Part shown: positions 23,433 to 35,522 of the stretch, piece after piece
How the letters are laid out: every line of letters starts with the position of its first letter
Position numbering within the stretch: the first letter of the stretch is position 1
DNA from: Pyrrhoderma lamaoense
Taxonomy: Eukaryota > Basidiomycota > Agaricomycetes > Hymenochaetales > Hymenochaetaceae
Direction of reading: 5' to 3'
NCBI GenBank assembly: GCA_002794735.1
Contig: NBAZ01000038.1
Coordinates: 43,874-107,873 of the forward strand
Length of the DNA: 64,000 bases
Notes under the pieces: generated by a model
The model's database searches: none
Told to the model about the DNA's origin: nothing
What the model saw: only the letters and a program-made list of their open reading frames with translations
Made by a program: the position numbers and the translations under genes

Positions 23433-24542
23433 TCACGTATTAATAATTGAATTAAGCTTTACTTCTGAGACCAAGAGCCCGTGCTCCAGCCCCTCGGCAC
23501 CTTCCCAACCGACAAAACGCTCATTACTGAGTTTCACAGGTGAGCCATACATGAGCTCTTCATCGCTCGCCCACTGATGTCCCCCCTTCGTTCGGGCACA
23601 CACAGAGATGAAAAGAATGCGTTTGAGTTTCCGGTTTAAGAAAAACCAATGTGAGCTCCACAATAAGGCACCTCTCCGCCGAAGACGAACTCGCAAAGGC
23701 GACATGTCCGAATCTGTGTCTGAAGACTTCCGACTAGGGATGTCAACCCGTCCAGTTAACCGAGTAGAGGCACGAGAAGACCGCATCTCGTCAACATCGT
23801 AGTCGTCGAAAGCGAAAGCCTCTTCGTCAGATTCAGACAGTGGTTCCTCATCATCTCCTGGTATTGGCTCGTCCTCATCATCCGAGTAGTCCACAGCATG
23901 GGGGTCTGAGGCAATATCTGGTACGTAAGAATAAACTTCACAGTCACTGAGTCCAATTGCCTCGTCAAGTATTCTATAAAGAGTGGGATGTGTGCCAGTG
24001 ACTATAGGAGGTGGGGCGTGGGGGCTGGTAGCCATAGTATTAACAGGTGAAGAAGATGTCGGGACTGAGTTTGGGAACAGGTCTGAGGACACTGGTGGAT
24101 AAGCAGAGTACGTCCGGGGTGCGGGCATACCTGGTCGTTGTGTTGGACTACCAGCTGTCACCAGAGTTGTACTTAATGCATTGAGTACACTAGCGCCGCT
24201 CGCTTCCTTACAGAAGTGAGCGGGTCTTACACCAGCAAATTCATGATCAGGAAAGGCAATATTGAGAGTAGCTATCAAAAGAAAAAGAGTTTTCCGCGAT
24301 GCGTGCTTGTCCATCGGACCAAATGGGGTGTTTTCTGCTTCCCGCTCAAGCGCTGAGAAAGAGGGTGGGGAGTGTGCGACCTCTTCCGTATATGCATTCT
24401 CGAGAGTTCTGTATAGTTTCTTATCACGACTCACGTTCTTGCAACTGTATGCTTCAATGCGGGTGTGTACAGAGCACTCGGGGCCTTCATGTGTGAGTGC
24501 TTGCGCCAGCCGCGCCAGTTCGGGAAACTCGATGTATTTCAT
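23433..24542 (-). CDS. MAF1: MAF1, RNA polymerase III repressor
   Basis: Single open frame of 369 aa from ATG 24542. Family blocks in order: MKYIEFPELARLAQAL at the N-terminus, CSVHTRIEAYSCK, FGPMDKHASRKTLFLLIATL, FPDHEFAGVRPAHFCKE, a Ser/Pro linker, LYRILDEAIGLSDCEVYSYV, VDYSDDEDEPIPGDDEEP acidic region, and LLWSSHWFFLNRKLKRILFI. MAF1 is the TOR/PKA-regulated phosphoprotein that enters the nucleus and represses Pol III under stress. The last 50 residues (KGGHQWASDEELMYGSPV...) are less conserved, and the stop overlaps a possible GTGAGT donor, so the extreme C-terminus could be altered by splicing. Lies in tandem with SDS22. Confidence 0.95.
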   Translation of the reverse strand: MKYIEFPELARLAQALTHEGPECSVHTRIEAYSCKNVSRDKKLYRTLENAYTEEVAHSPPSFSALEREAENTPFGPMDKHASRKTLFLLIATLNIAFPDHEFAGVRPAHFCKEASGASVLNALSTTLVTAGSPTQRPGMPAPRTYSAYPPVSSDLFPNSVPTSSSPVNTMATSPHAPPPIVTGTHPTLYRILDEAIGLSDCEVYSYVPDIASDPHAVDYSDDEDEPIPGDDEEPLSESDEEAFAFDDYDVDEMRSSRASTRLTGRVDIPSRKSSDTDSDMSPLRVRLRRRGALLWSSHWFFLNRKLKRILFISVCARTKGGHQWASDEELMYGSPVKLSNERFVGWEGAEGLEHGLLVSEVKLNSIINT

Positions 24543-25664
24543 GGACCTATGTTATCTTCCCTACTGCCTCCAATTAAAAAAGTGCTCTTTGTAACAAGTG
24601 CTACACTGGCGACGAGCAAGCTGTGATGAAAGTAGTTACAGTACTTGGGTGAGACGGGGGCTCAAAGTGCGGCAACAATACATTGGCACGGGGATGCTTA
24701 CTAAGCCATTCTTCTTACTTATTGGGAATATTAGATCATAACCATCAAGACACACTGTGTCACACAGCCGGGATACAAGTACGCACGTTGATCTTCAATC
24801 ATCTTCCGCTAATTCCACAGCAAGGCTCCTTGTAGCTAATTTATGGGACTTTGATGACCAACCTATTGCGTTAATAGCCTGCTTATTGATTTCTCACGGG
24901 TCCCTCATGCCTTGATCCCTCAGACACGCAGGGACTCGGACTTGAAGGCCAGAGCTCATCCTGCACGTGCTAGAACGAATAGGAGTACAGAATTGTATAC
25001 CGTCGTCCTGCTTGCATGATGCCGAGAAAGACACTCCGGGTGTCTAATGATGCATTCAGCGAGGACGATATACAATTGGTTTTTATTATTCTTCGGCATG
25101 AACAACTTGTACTCCTTTGTCCGGAATACCAGCATCCGGTATCATCTCCCCTTTAGATACACTAACTCTCCAGATAACCCGCTTGTTCACCATATTTCCG
25201 GTGGCAATTGTCTTCGCCGTGTGGGTCCCTTAATTTTTCGGCACACGGCCTGGCCCTTTAAACAAAAAATCCTATTGACTCTTACTAGCGGCATTTGGCT
25301 TTGACTCCTCTCTCGAGTTTGCCGTAACAAAATGTCCATACGTCACAAGGAGCCTCAGCTACTTCCAGATCAATTCTAACCGGTTAATGACGGTCGGCCA
25401 ATGTACAACCCTTCCATGATACGGTGTTTTCCTAGGTGGTGCTCCTTGGACCATGCCCATTGGTCTTCCGGCACTTCTTGAGCTCAAACAGCGGAACAAC
25501 TCTCATATCTATCTTATCAGAAAGGGATCCTAAGTACTAGTGTCTTCATAATATAAAGGACTGGATCTTTCTCCTGCAATGCACTCCACCCGACAAGTGA
25601 CTCTTTCTTTCTTTCATTTTCTCTCTACTTGGCCAGGCTTGCCAGTTCTTTTGATTGCTAAGTA
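24543..25664. promoter_or_regulatory. Divergent intergenic region, possible TATA box
   Basis: Between MAF1 (-) and a membrane-protein gene (+). A TATA-like CATAATATAAAGG occurs at about 25547-25559, roughly 110 bp before the downstream ATG. No gene seen in the rest. Confidence 0.4.
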
Positions 25665-26488
25665 ATGTCTCCCATCAAGTTGGTGGCTCCTGTGTTTCAA
25701 GCTATCGGAAAGCTGGTCCTTTCCTTAACTTGTCATACGCGACTTTCTATTGCCTCTGAACCACAAGATTATGATATTATATTAAGACGTACGATCCGCG
25801 AAGTCAAATTCTACAGTGAGACAGTAAGCCTCTGAGCTACGTTCACGGAATCTGTCGCTAATTTATATCTTAAAAGTTACTTGCAGTACTCCTGTATGTC
25901 TTATTCAGGGTTTAGTAAAATACAATTGTTGACTTTTTGCTTAGGGTTATAAGGACCCCCCAGTTGATATCGTCAACATTGGCATGTCTTCTTTTCACTT
26001 TAATCACATACATTGTCTTAGAATCTATGACCGGTGATTCACTCCATGTTAGTATATCTATTTTATTTTGCCTTATAATTAAGAGGTCCAATTAATTATC
26101 CAACATTTAGCACTGCATAGATGAGTTCCCTTGTGGGCGTATGATCCTTGCATGTATGACAAAGTTTCCGGCCCTTACCGTTCTCTACACTTTCGGTGCT
26201 GTTGGTTTGTCTGAATGGAGTTCCCCAGCGACGAAAATAGTAATCGCCATCGTCTCAGGAATATTGGTTTTAGGGCTTTTGTTGCACCTCCGAATCCATG
26301 TCGTCCTTGCAGATTTAGTCTTCAGAGCTGAAAAGTTTTTAGGCAGTGCTTATTTCTGCTGTCAAAGGTCGAAGCAATCGAGTTTAGAGGATGGAGATGA
26401 GTCGAAGGGTAGCAAAGATGCAGATTGTGCGAGTTTAGAATCGAAAGACAATGTGGACGGTAGTCCTATTGGTCCGGACTGTGTCTGA
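25665..26488 (+). CDS. Small multi-pass membrane protein, unknown
   Basis: My model has four exons: 25665-25815, 25887-25893, 25945-26047 and 26111-26488. All phases close and give 212 aa. The second exon is a 7-nt microexon, forced by two strong adjacent introns (the second is GTATGT...CTTAG). The protein starts MSPIKLVAPVFQAIGKLV and has hydrophobic segments near ILLVIRTPQLISSTLACLLF/TLITYIVLE, LTVLYTFGAVGL and IVIAIVSGILVLGLLLHL. It ends in a charged tail (SLEDGDESKGSKD). I do not recognise the family. The last exon is the surest part; the microexon is inference and the start could differ. Confidence 0.5.
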
Positions 26489-26935
26489 TTATACCTTTTT
26501 TGGTCAGGAACCTTAGTGCTACCATAAAACAACAAGATTTATACACCTTCCAATGATCCTTACATCTATACCTTCTTTTGTTTAACCTACGATTGCTTTA
26601 CCATTACATTTACATCTTGTACCACTTCACATCAAAATAGCATATTTTTAAATATGCTGAACCGTAAAATGAATAAAAATAAACAATAGTTAAGCTGTGA
26701 TACTGGTTATATAGTTGAATCTCACAGAAGTAAATGGAAGGTACCGACTGCAGATTGTATGAGAAACAGCGGGATTTTCATTATTGAGGACAAAATATGA
26801 AGTGACAATTTCTCATTAGTTGGAGATAAAATAATATCTGGGTCTTACTGTGTGGGACAATCACCATATGGAGAGTATGAAGAACGGACGGTGGCGGGAA
26901 TTGTGTTTCTAATTTGTGGGGTCCTGAGAAGGAAA
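26489..26935. other. Intergenic up to block B
   Basis: AT-rich, no coding signal. Similarity to block A begins near ATGCC at about 26936. Confidence 0.4.
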
Positions 26936-27041
26936 TGCCATGGCTTGATTCCAGCCGGAGTCTTTCGAGTGCTACAAAAAAGCTTCTGTCACCCCGTTCC
27001 TGTCCCGTCTCTCTCTCTCTCTTTCCTTTTTCTAAAACATC

Positions 27042-28186
27042 ATGTCGACGTCAACAAATCCGAGTGCCAGCATTTGTCTGTCCTGCTCCGGCTCAATCCT
27101 CCTTCCCCCTTCTAACTCTCTTGGCGCTACTCCCTCTCGCTCACAACTCCAGCAACGTCTAAATGTCGCTGACCACTCACAAGAGCTTCGAGGAGCTCAT
27201 AATCAAGATCTTGAACTTTATGACAATGACGAGCACTTGCGTCTGGATCCTGGCGTATTCGTCACTCCATGCTGTTCTCGTCTGATTTGCGCTCCATGTC
27301 TATCCCAAAATCCAAGATTATCCACCTACCCAACGTGTATGCGCCGTCTATCTGCTAAAGACTTCCTCTCCCCTTCTTCTTCTTCTTCCTCTTCCTCCTC
27401 CTCTCCCGGGAACAAACCGAGATCTAATTCGAGTACTAAACCTGATCCGAAACCGAGGTTCACAACTAATCTTGATCGACTCGGTCGTCCGTATACGTAC
27501 ACATCAACCTTTCGTAAACCATGGATAACCTTCTCTCCCAATCCCACAATCAATCTCAAACCGAGTATCGAAACTGAAACTGAACCCGAGAACAAAACAG
27601 TTCCCGAGTTCGGGATCACAGACTACGCTCATACCACGAACGATATTCCAAATATCAAAGCTAATATCGTTCTCAATAAAACCCATCTTACAAGTCCCAA
27701 TAACAATAATAATCCTAGTTCTAGTTCTAATAATACCGAGAATACCTCCAGGAATAACACCACTAAAGATCCCTACATACACATTACACCCCGTGCTACC
27801 ACCCTCACTCCTACTAATCCTACTGATCCTACTAATTCTGTTAATCCCAATCCTGATAAGCATAGTAAAACCCCGGAACAGGGTCCGAGAACGAGAACGA
27901 GAGAGAGTGTGTGTATAACTCTATCAATCTTCCCTTAGCTCTTGCTCTTGCTCCTACTCCTATTCTCACTCCTGTACCAGCTTCGCATAGATATAAGTAT
28001 GGATATACGTGTACGACCACGGATACGGATGGATTTTCGCATACGAACTCACGCGGCTCACTATCATATTCATATTCAGTTTCGGGTGAGAATGAGGGTG
28101 AGGATTCTGGAACGAGAACGAGAATGAGAATGAAAGACGACGAGGACGTTTTCGTCCTTGGTGACGATGGCAGCGACGACGAATAA
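27042..28186 (+). pseudogene. Zinc-finger Ser/Asn-rich protein, copy B (internal frameshift, missing Cys)
   Basis: ATG 27042 opens MSTSTNPSASICLSCSGS and runs in frame through PCCSRLICAPC, LSTYPTCMRRLSAKDFLS and the Ser/Asn-rich region. It leaves the family frame after KTP at 27871-27874, where B has four C and A has five. The frame then ends at 27938, while the family C-terminus (ASHRYKYGY to DVFVLGDDGSDDE) continues in another frame to 28186. B also has Arg where A has the last finger Cys (CMRR versus CMRC), a T-to-C change. Adding one C gives a protein of about 380 aa. The finger resembles that of fungal LysM-domain proteins; role unknown. Confidence 0.65.
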
Positions 28187-29302
28187 GAAGGTGTGAGAAT
28201 GAGAGGAATAAGAGAAGGGGAGAAGGGAGAAGGTGAAAGTCTAGCATACGGCAAAAAAAAAACAAAAAAACTTCTGTCTGGATACCTTCTTTGTGGAAAC
28301 TCTCAAAGGAATACAACAGATAAACATGGTGGACGGGTGTACTGAAGGGAGAGGCGAATGAGAGTTAGGATCTGAGAGTTAAGAGTAAAAGGTCGTTAAT
28401 CTGATACGTATATAGATATATATATATCAGGATACCTCAAGGGAACGAAGGAACGAAGGGATAGCCGACTTACAAACAAAGGGTGCATCGGTGTTTAGGG
28501 AGCAAACACGGAAGCGGGATGTGGGGAAAGGGATATAGACACAACCCGGAGAGATATGAAAAAAAGACTATTATAACCTCTCTGTGGGCAATGAAACGTA
28601 AGTTTGGATTCAACCAGATTTGAAAGGCCTCGACTATAGTGTAGCTTACCAAGTTGGTGCTGAGCAAACATATTTAAAGTTTGTTACAAAAACTATGTTC
28701 CTACACAGATCACGCTACCAGAAAAAGACTTCCTAAGCAACTATTCAACGTGAACTGATAGACTGGTGACATACTTGATAATCTCGTGTGCTCAGTTGCG
28801 ATACTACATGTATACTGGCGAACCACAATGGCTTCGACGATATAAGCAAATGCAAATACGTATGACTAAGAATTGTAATACCCATTTTTTTCTACCTACT
28901 ATTTGAGTTTCTGTGATAGGTACAGGCAGATATAACTTTTTTATCAGAGTCACCTCGCTCACCTCCACATGTAGGAGAGTAAACTTGAGACACCACAACC
29001 AGAACTAGTCGCTTAAAGAGGCCAATACTTATTAAAGCATTAACATGTTACCTTTTTAGGGAGTGGCACAATTGTAATCGTTCACTTATTGATTGTTAGA
29101 TTCACAAAGGCAAAACTCTCTCATAGCAACCTTTGTGTGTGGATGATATGGTTAAGCGAGACAAGAAAAAAGTATAAAGAGAACCCAATGAGTAGATAAC
29201 ACCACCAGACTAAAACTTCGTGACTTCGACCGTGTCCACTGTGGTTTTACTCAACTTGCAGTATGCCAAAGCTCATTTCGAGTCATACAACCTCCAGAGA
29301 AG
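28187..29302. other. Spacer within block B
   Basis: Noncoding, matches the block A spacer in inverted form but lacks about 950 bp found there. Includes the conserved upstream block of the LRR-like gene (about 28500-29210). A frame without ATG (TTRLKLRDFDRVHCGF) leads into the LRR-like ORF, so an extra 5' exon may exist. Confidence 0.55.
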
Positions 29303-30673
29303 ATGTACCCCGTAAGCTACGGTAAGTTAATTCAAATTATTGCTATGCTTGAAAACTCACTCATACTCATAACTAGCGATGAGGCTTTACGAGTGTATAC
29401 CGTTTTAGAATCTGAGTTGAAGCGTATCGCTGAAAAGAGTAGGGTGAAACAGGCTACAAATTACTATAAGCTGATCCGTGATCTAGAGCGCATCATTGCT
29501 GACGAAATGATGTGCATCTTGTATGACCCCAGGGACAAAAAATATCTTTCCGTTAAAGAGGTGAACAAATTGCTGGACGAGTCTTGTCCCATGGATAAAC
29601 TCGTGTATAGCTTTGCTAAACGTATCCTAGATAAACAAGTTTATTTCACTCCCGTAGGCTCCGAAGATAGAACCCTAGCTTTATTAACTAGTTCAGAACG
29701 CAATCAACAGACTGAAGTAGAGATACTTTCCTTCGAGCCTCTTAACCATCTCCGCAAAGTCAACAGTACAATACCCGAGTGCATTACCTCACTCTTACCT
29801 ATGCTCACTCAGCTCCGCATACTGGATATAGGAATGTTCTTTCTTCGCCAATTCAATGACCGCCAATTCAATGACTATCTTAGCAAAATACCTGGTCTCT
29901 TTGACGCACTCAAAGAGGTCAAAAGCTTGGAAGGTTTATCAATCCGAGAAATAGACGAGAACGAATTCGAGAATATTCCAACAATACTCTCAGTAACAAG
30001 CTCCCATCAACACTTGCGGTATATTCTCTTCTCTGGATGGATACTAGAAACGAACGCAAAATTTTACAAGTGGGATAAGCTAGGTGCTCTTAATGAGAGT
30101 AACTTATTCTCGCCAAGCCTGCGATTAATTGTGTTTAAATCCACCACATCTCACACCATATCTAAGTCCTTCATCGATGACCTCGCGCTCGACAAGATAA
30201 AAGAGCCTTCTGAAGTACTCCTCATCATGAATCAATGGGACAGGAAGAGTCGATTCAGGACGGAATGCTATCAAATGCTTAATCGAATCTCGTTTCAGAC
30301 GTTCCCCAAATCATTGTATACTACTCATATCATGACAAAGGGGGACTTACCGCCACTTTTCTCTAGAAACGTGCAAAATCTAGTTCTATCGAATTCCCGC
30401 ATAGAAAATGAAAACGATGTAGGTTCTGAAGCAGAAATGAAGGAGGTTCTGAGCGAATATAAGAACCTGAAGACTCTTACTATCATCGACCTCGTCGGAG
30501 AAGAAGATCCAACCGCACGGAAGTTTGAAGAAGTATATCCGCTTCGAACCTGCAGCAAAGAAAATGATTGCAAAGAGACTGAACAATTTGTTGTAGTTAA
30601 GCGACACGAGTCCCGTAAAGTGTATATGAGCTCTCTCCTAAAGGCCAGTCTAAGCAAGCCCAAGTCGACATAA
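29303..30673 (+). CDS. LRR-like protein, copy B (intact)
   Basis: Open frame of 456 aa starting MYPVSYGKLIQIIAMLENS. Same layout as copy A: a helical N-terminal half, LRR-like middle (SLLPMLTQLRILDIGM, LKEVKSLEGLSIREIDENEF, HLRYILFSG, NVQNLVLSN) and polar C-terminus LLKASLSKPKST. It differs from A by a small tandem repeat, RQFNDRQFNDYL against RQFKDYL, and by scattered substitutions. Most of these keep chemistry, which suggests that both copies have been under selection. No known catalytic or membrane motif. Function unknown. Confidence 0.8.
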   Translation: MYPVSYGKLIQIIAMLENSLILITSDEALRVYTVLESELKRIAEKSRVKQATNYYKLIRDLERIIADEMMCILYDPRDKKYLSVKEVNKLLDESCPMDKLVYSFAKRILDKQVYFTPVGSEDRTLALLTSSERNQQTEVEILSFEPLNHLRKVNSTIPECITSLLPMLTQLRILDIGMFFLRQFNDRQFNDYLSKIPGLFDALKEVKSLEGLSIREIDENEFENIPTILSVTSSHQHLRYILFSGWILETNAKFYKWDKLGALNESNLFSPSLRLIVFKSTTSHTISKSFIDDLALDKIKEPSEVLLIMNQWDRKSRFRTECYQMLNRISFQTFPKSLYTTHIMTKGDLPPLFSRNVQNLVLSNSRIENENDVGSEAEMKEVLSEYKNLKTLTIIDLVGEEDPTARKFEEVYPLRTCSKENDCKETEQFVVVKRHESRKVYMSSLLKASLSKPKST

Positions 30674-31040
30674 TCTCAATAAAACCCCATTAGGTGACAA
30701 GGTGAGTTTTATATCTCTGTGCAACAAGATAATTTGCTAAATGAGATCTAGACCTTTCCTCCTAGACGACTTGAATAGTGGGTGTATGGTACTTTGCTCT
30801 ATACCTACCATATATAATATCACTACCTTCTATAATTTAACAAACTGCTGCAAACTATATATACATATACATATACCACAATCTGATGTGAAAAAAGCTT
30901 CTTAAACGTGCACGAATGGTCCCCCGTCCTAAAGTTGTTCTTTTTGTGGTTTGTAAGATAACGTTTGAAATGAAAGATTCTTGGTTATGCTTTGTGCGAT
31001 GTAACTTTATTTTGTGGCTTGGTTTAAGTTTACCCTATAT

Positions 31041-32643
31041 TAATAACGGTTGAGACTATAAGATACAGTCCTATACAATAAGATCTTCAGTTTGAGACAA
31101 CTGGAGTGATCTTACTTTAGAGACTATGGTTTAGCTGAAGTGATTGGTATACCCTAGATGCTCTCCAAGCCTGTTGTGTCTGTAGATAGAGTATTGTGCT
31201 ACTCTTCCTCCAAGCTAAAAGAAAAGAAAGAGAATAGAATGAATTAAAATAGTGTAAACAAAGAGAATCGGAACGTTTCCCCGAATGCGGTGCACGTGGC
31301 TAGTCCGATGATATTCCCAACAACAACTACAAACATACATACATGTACACATGCAGTAGGAACTCGTTTGTTTACTATACGGGTATATGGGGACAGACCT
31401 TATTCTTATGGTCGCTTTAGATACTGCTTCAGTTTTAATACAGATATGAAACTCTGACATCTCTGTTGAACCTGATCTCAGTTCTGTTACTATAAAGCAT
31501 CACCACGCTAGGCCATCTTAAAAATCACACTATCCAATAAACATTGATTATTTCGCAAATACAATCAGATTTCATGGATAGTACTTTCCATTTCATGTAG
31601 CCGAAGCAAAAAAAGAAAGAGAGCCGGTGCCATTAAAGACTAATCTCAAAAACTCGTCCTGGGCCCTTGACTCTTATGGCTTCGCTTAACACCATCTTCC
31701 GATATAAACATATCAGAAACTTGATTATCAGCAACCCACTACAGGAGCGGTTCGTGTGCTAGGCTAGCTTAATGGCCTCACTCGATATACTCGGTGAGTC
31801 AACGAGCTGAATCGAAATTCAAAGTACAAATTCAGCTTCTAGAAGTGCAACAGCACATCCAAGGTCAAGGAGCATGCTATCTTATACCGCGGTAAGACAG
31901 GATAACTGATTAATCCTTCAATAGTTGTACATTACATGTCCTCATTCTAAGCCTTGCCTTGGATTACAATCACAAACATTATGATATGCTGTGTACACTA
32001 TATCTTTGCCCGTTACAATACATAGTTTTCCGATTCGAGTAAATCCCTGGCAGTAACGTGTCGAAAACCAAGGAACAAACAAGATTTTCATCTCAGAGCA
32101 TCTAACACTCAGTTTAATCAACCAGCAGACAGTTTGAGACGAGTAACACCGACAAGTTGTCGGAGTGATAATATCAAGTTGCGTCCCACTCATGGAAACA
32201 GAGGAATGTGAGGAAGCTAAGATCCACTACATGTTTATATTTATTATTTAATCTGCTACTTTGACACTTTTAACGCTTCTTTAAAACACTCAGGTAGAAA
32301 ACTCTGAAAAGGTGAAAATGGGATGTATGTATAGATAGGTATATGCATAGAGTCCGAAAACAACGATAGCAAAATAAGGCAGTATGCTGTATAATAAGTG
32401 GGGAGTACATAATGAGTGAAGGAAGGAGCTGTAGAATATGCAGATGAGAATGTGGGGAAGTCTTAACTAGAAAAGGAGAGAAGACTGAAATAAAGTAAAT
32501 AACTGAGGTAAAAAAAATCGACCGGAAATCGGCAAAAAAATACTAAGCACAACAAAAACGTACTTTGAGAACTTTAATGTAAGAAGATGCATAATCATTA
32601 TGAGGTACTTTCAATTTTATTCCGATTCTCGACTTCAACCCCC
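31041..32643. other. Intergenic
   Basis: About 1.6 kb between block B and the exchanger gene. Short frames only; nothing recognised. Confidence 0.45.
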
Positions 32644-35522
32644 CTACCTCCTTACCTCGACAAAGATATTCACAATCATAATGACCACGTAAGAGAACAC
32701 AAGGACAAATCCCCACCTCCTTGTCAATGCATATCCATTCAGAGGTACAACGATAAGCGTAGCAATCAAGAGCGTCAATAGCCCTACGGTGCTCACTGCG
32801 AGCGTCGTACTAAAGTCCAGAATGTACGGTTCTCCCGACGTCCCTCTTAGCGCTGAAACAAGCGAGCTGAACCCTAGTGAAGAGCCGGAGGTCCCAGAAC
32901 TGCTGGTAACAACCAAGCCGGAAACCCCAACACCCAATAAGATATTCAGCATTGGCCCACCAAAGCATGCCGAGAAGCCCATCACAGGTGCGAAGGATGC
33001 AACTGATACATTCGCTACAAAGTCTGCGAGCGAGTTCCCAACAGCGAAGATCGTTAGTCCGATGATAGCGTCACTCAGTCCAAATATGAAGCCAAAAGTC
33101 TGAGAATCCGACGGATCAGGAATATGTGATGAGAGATGAATTAGACAGATTAGATTAGGAATGTGAATATTGAGAACAGAGATGACGCATGATGAGAGTT
33201 TTGTCAAATTTAAACCAAGAAATCAGTCATCACGTTAGAAGTCTAGTGAATGGTAAGACTCTCACCTTAAGCACATTTACAACCTCATCTGCAATTGCCA
33301 TGATCCATACAACGGCGACAAAGAAACCCATAAACGTCCTTGCCATCTGCGCAACTGGATTATCGCCCCTGTCCGCACAAAATATGACCAAAGTCCCAGT
33401 AGCAAGACCCACAACAGCAGTCACAATGAAAACAATAAGCCTTAAAAGCTCATGGCTGCCACTAAAAGTAGCCGTGAGTAGGACCGATGCGCAAAAAAGT
33501 GGCCCGAGTACGACTTGTGTAGCCATTAACCACTTATTAAATTTGAGTTCATGCATCTCAAGTTGCACATCCTCCTCCGCAGTTAATATCCTCTCCACAC
33601 CTTCCTCTTCAAAGTCAATCAACCGCCCCTCTGGCACCGATCCACCCGTCACAACTCCAGATCCAGGTCTCCCTCCGCCAACTCCGACACCATTTCCACC
33701 GATGCGTAACCCAAGTTCATCTTTTTCCTCACCGCCATTTGCTCCACGAGGAGTAACATGTACAGGTAACGTAACAGTCAGTGCTAAGACTGCAGGGGCC
33801 GCCAACACAGAAGCGATAATTCCTAGCCAGCTCTTGTCCCTAAGCCCGTGTAACGTGGGGAACAACACGTGCACAGTATGCTTGAATGTCCTCACTATTC
33901 TCTGTCGTTTACTCTTCCATGAATTGACATGAAGACCGCTATTGTAGATCGGTGGGGAAGATATACCGCCAGCTGGACTAAGAAGACTTAGACCTCCATT
34001 TTCAAGAGATATTTCTGAGCCTGGGGAAGCTGGGGTTGTAGATATAAGAGGGACATCTCGCGCATTATAGGTGGAAGAAGAAGCCGACATGTTTGTAGAT
34101 GCATTCATAAGATCAGGATCAGCACTAAGCGACATCGGATGTGATGATGGCGAGCGTTGTTGTAACGGAAGCGTGTCGAGTCCTGTTGCAGAGTATGAGC
34201 TCCTTACCGATGCCTGTCGAGATATCAATGGCGATTGTGAATTATAATTATTATTGCCATGTATGTGGTAGTGTCCACCGACATACGGCGAGACGGGACT
34301 CTCAAATGCACTAAGGGCTGCGCCGGCTGACTGATTTTGAAGTGACGCGACGACTTGCCTGAACTCTAATGCCCCAACAAGTGAGAAGGATGGCATCTGC
34401 GTGAGGTGCGGAGCGGGCGACGGTGAGCGAGAACGAGACCGAGGCTGGAGTGCACCAATGTCGAGTCCGAGAGAATGTGGCGATGCTGGGGTTGAGTGTG
34501 CCCGTTCTCGAGGTTGTACATTCGGGATAGAAAGATAATCAGAAGAAGCTAAAGCTGATAGTGTGGAAAGAAGGAGATTAGCATGTTTTTTTTAGAAAGG
34601 TGTTCATAGATATACTAGATATGTATAGAGATGAAAACTCACGATCGTCCCTATATGGCTCTGGCATCTCCTCAGCAGCATACTCTCCTCTTACAATACT
34701 CTCTAGGTGTTTCTTTCGGAGTTTTCTTCGCTCCCACCAGCTTCCGACGACGACGATGACAACATAAACAGCATACAATGCAATCAGAACGCTCGCTTCA
34801 GCTGTTGTAAGCCTTCCATCCCACAAGATGTAAAGTAATAAGGCGACAGCAGCAGTAAAGAAACCGACATCCCTGATGAATGGTCCAGGGTCAACAGTAA
34901 ATGGGCGGATGATACACATCGTCCCAGCTACGACCGAGACTATGAAACTTGCTGCACCAAGCAGCTCACCAATAGCGAGGGGGCCCGCACCAGCACGCAT
35001 AGCAGAGAACGTACTAAACAAGTCCGGAGAGCCATTTCCGAAGGCAAGGAACGTGACTCCTGCGACATTTTCATCTAGTCCTAATCTAGCTGCCAGAGTA
35101 GCTAAGTTTGGACAAAAGAAGTCAGAGGCGGAGATACCAAGGGTGCTGAAGAGGAAGATAAGCCATGTTAAGAGACCAGCGAATACAAATGGGCGGACTG
35201 AAGGCGTTGAACAGAAGTAATTCTGAAGGTAGGGAATTGAGAGAACCGTGTTAGAGACTGGGCATGATTCCCGAACGTGAGCGCATTGGTCCGAAACGGG
35301 TACGGAGAGCGGGGCACACTCTTCTAATGCTGTCGTTGCGGTGATAAGTTCGATATCGTCTATTGACCTGTCGCCACGTTTGGAGAGTAGGCCCGATATA
35401 GAGCTTGAAGAGGAGTAGTGCGAGTTTGAAATGTAAGCATAACGGCTATGTGACCATAGAATAGTTTGTATGGCGATGAAGAGGACGAAGGCGATCCTCG
35501 TTCGTGCTATGACCGAAGCCAT
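32644..35522 (-). CDS. Cation/Ca2+ exchanger, NCLX/YDL206W-like
   Basis: Three exons, 34643-35522, 33266-34554 and 32644-33099; phases close, 874 aa. A signal-like N-terminus is followed by a membrane half with the alpha-1 repeat (AGVTFLAFGNGSPDLFS), a cytosolic loop of about 250 residues rich in Ser/Pro/Gly, and a second membrane half with the alpha-2 repeat (GLTIFAVGNSLADFVANVS). GNGSPD and GNSLAD are the ion-binding signatures of the CaCA exchanger superfamily; this form matches the NCLX/yeast YDL206W branch. It probably exchanges Ca2+ with Na+ or H+ across an internal membrane (vacuole, ER/Golgi or mitochondrion). It shares a short promoter with the next gene. Confidence 0.92.

Larger units (their letters stand above)
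26936..31040 (+). repeat. Segmental duplication block B (inverted partner of block A)
   Basis: Plus-strand copy of the zinc-finger gene + spacer + LRR-like gene + downstream flank. The match with block A covers the 5' flank, both genes, the spacer and about 350 bp after the LRR-like stop. Orientation is opposite to A and the blocks are about 14 kb apart. Two copies with inverted symmetry could pair in a stem or invert the interval by recombination. Confidence 0.85.

Noticed and set aside
32789..33932. Plus-strand frames of 104 and 247 codons
   Set aside because: Antisense to well-supported exchanger exons.
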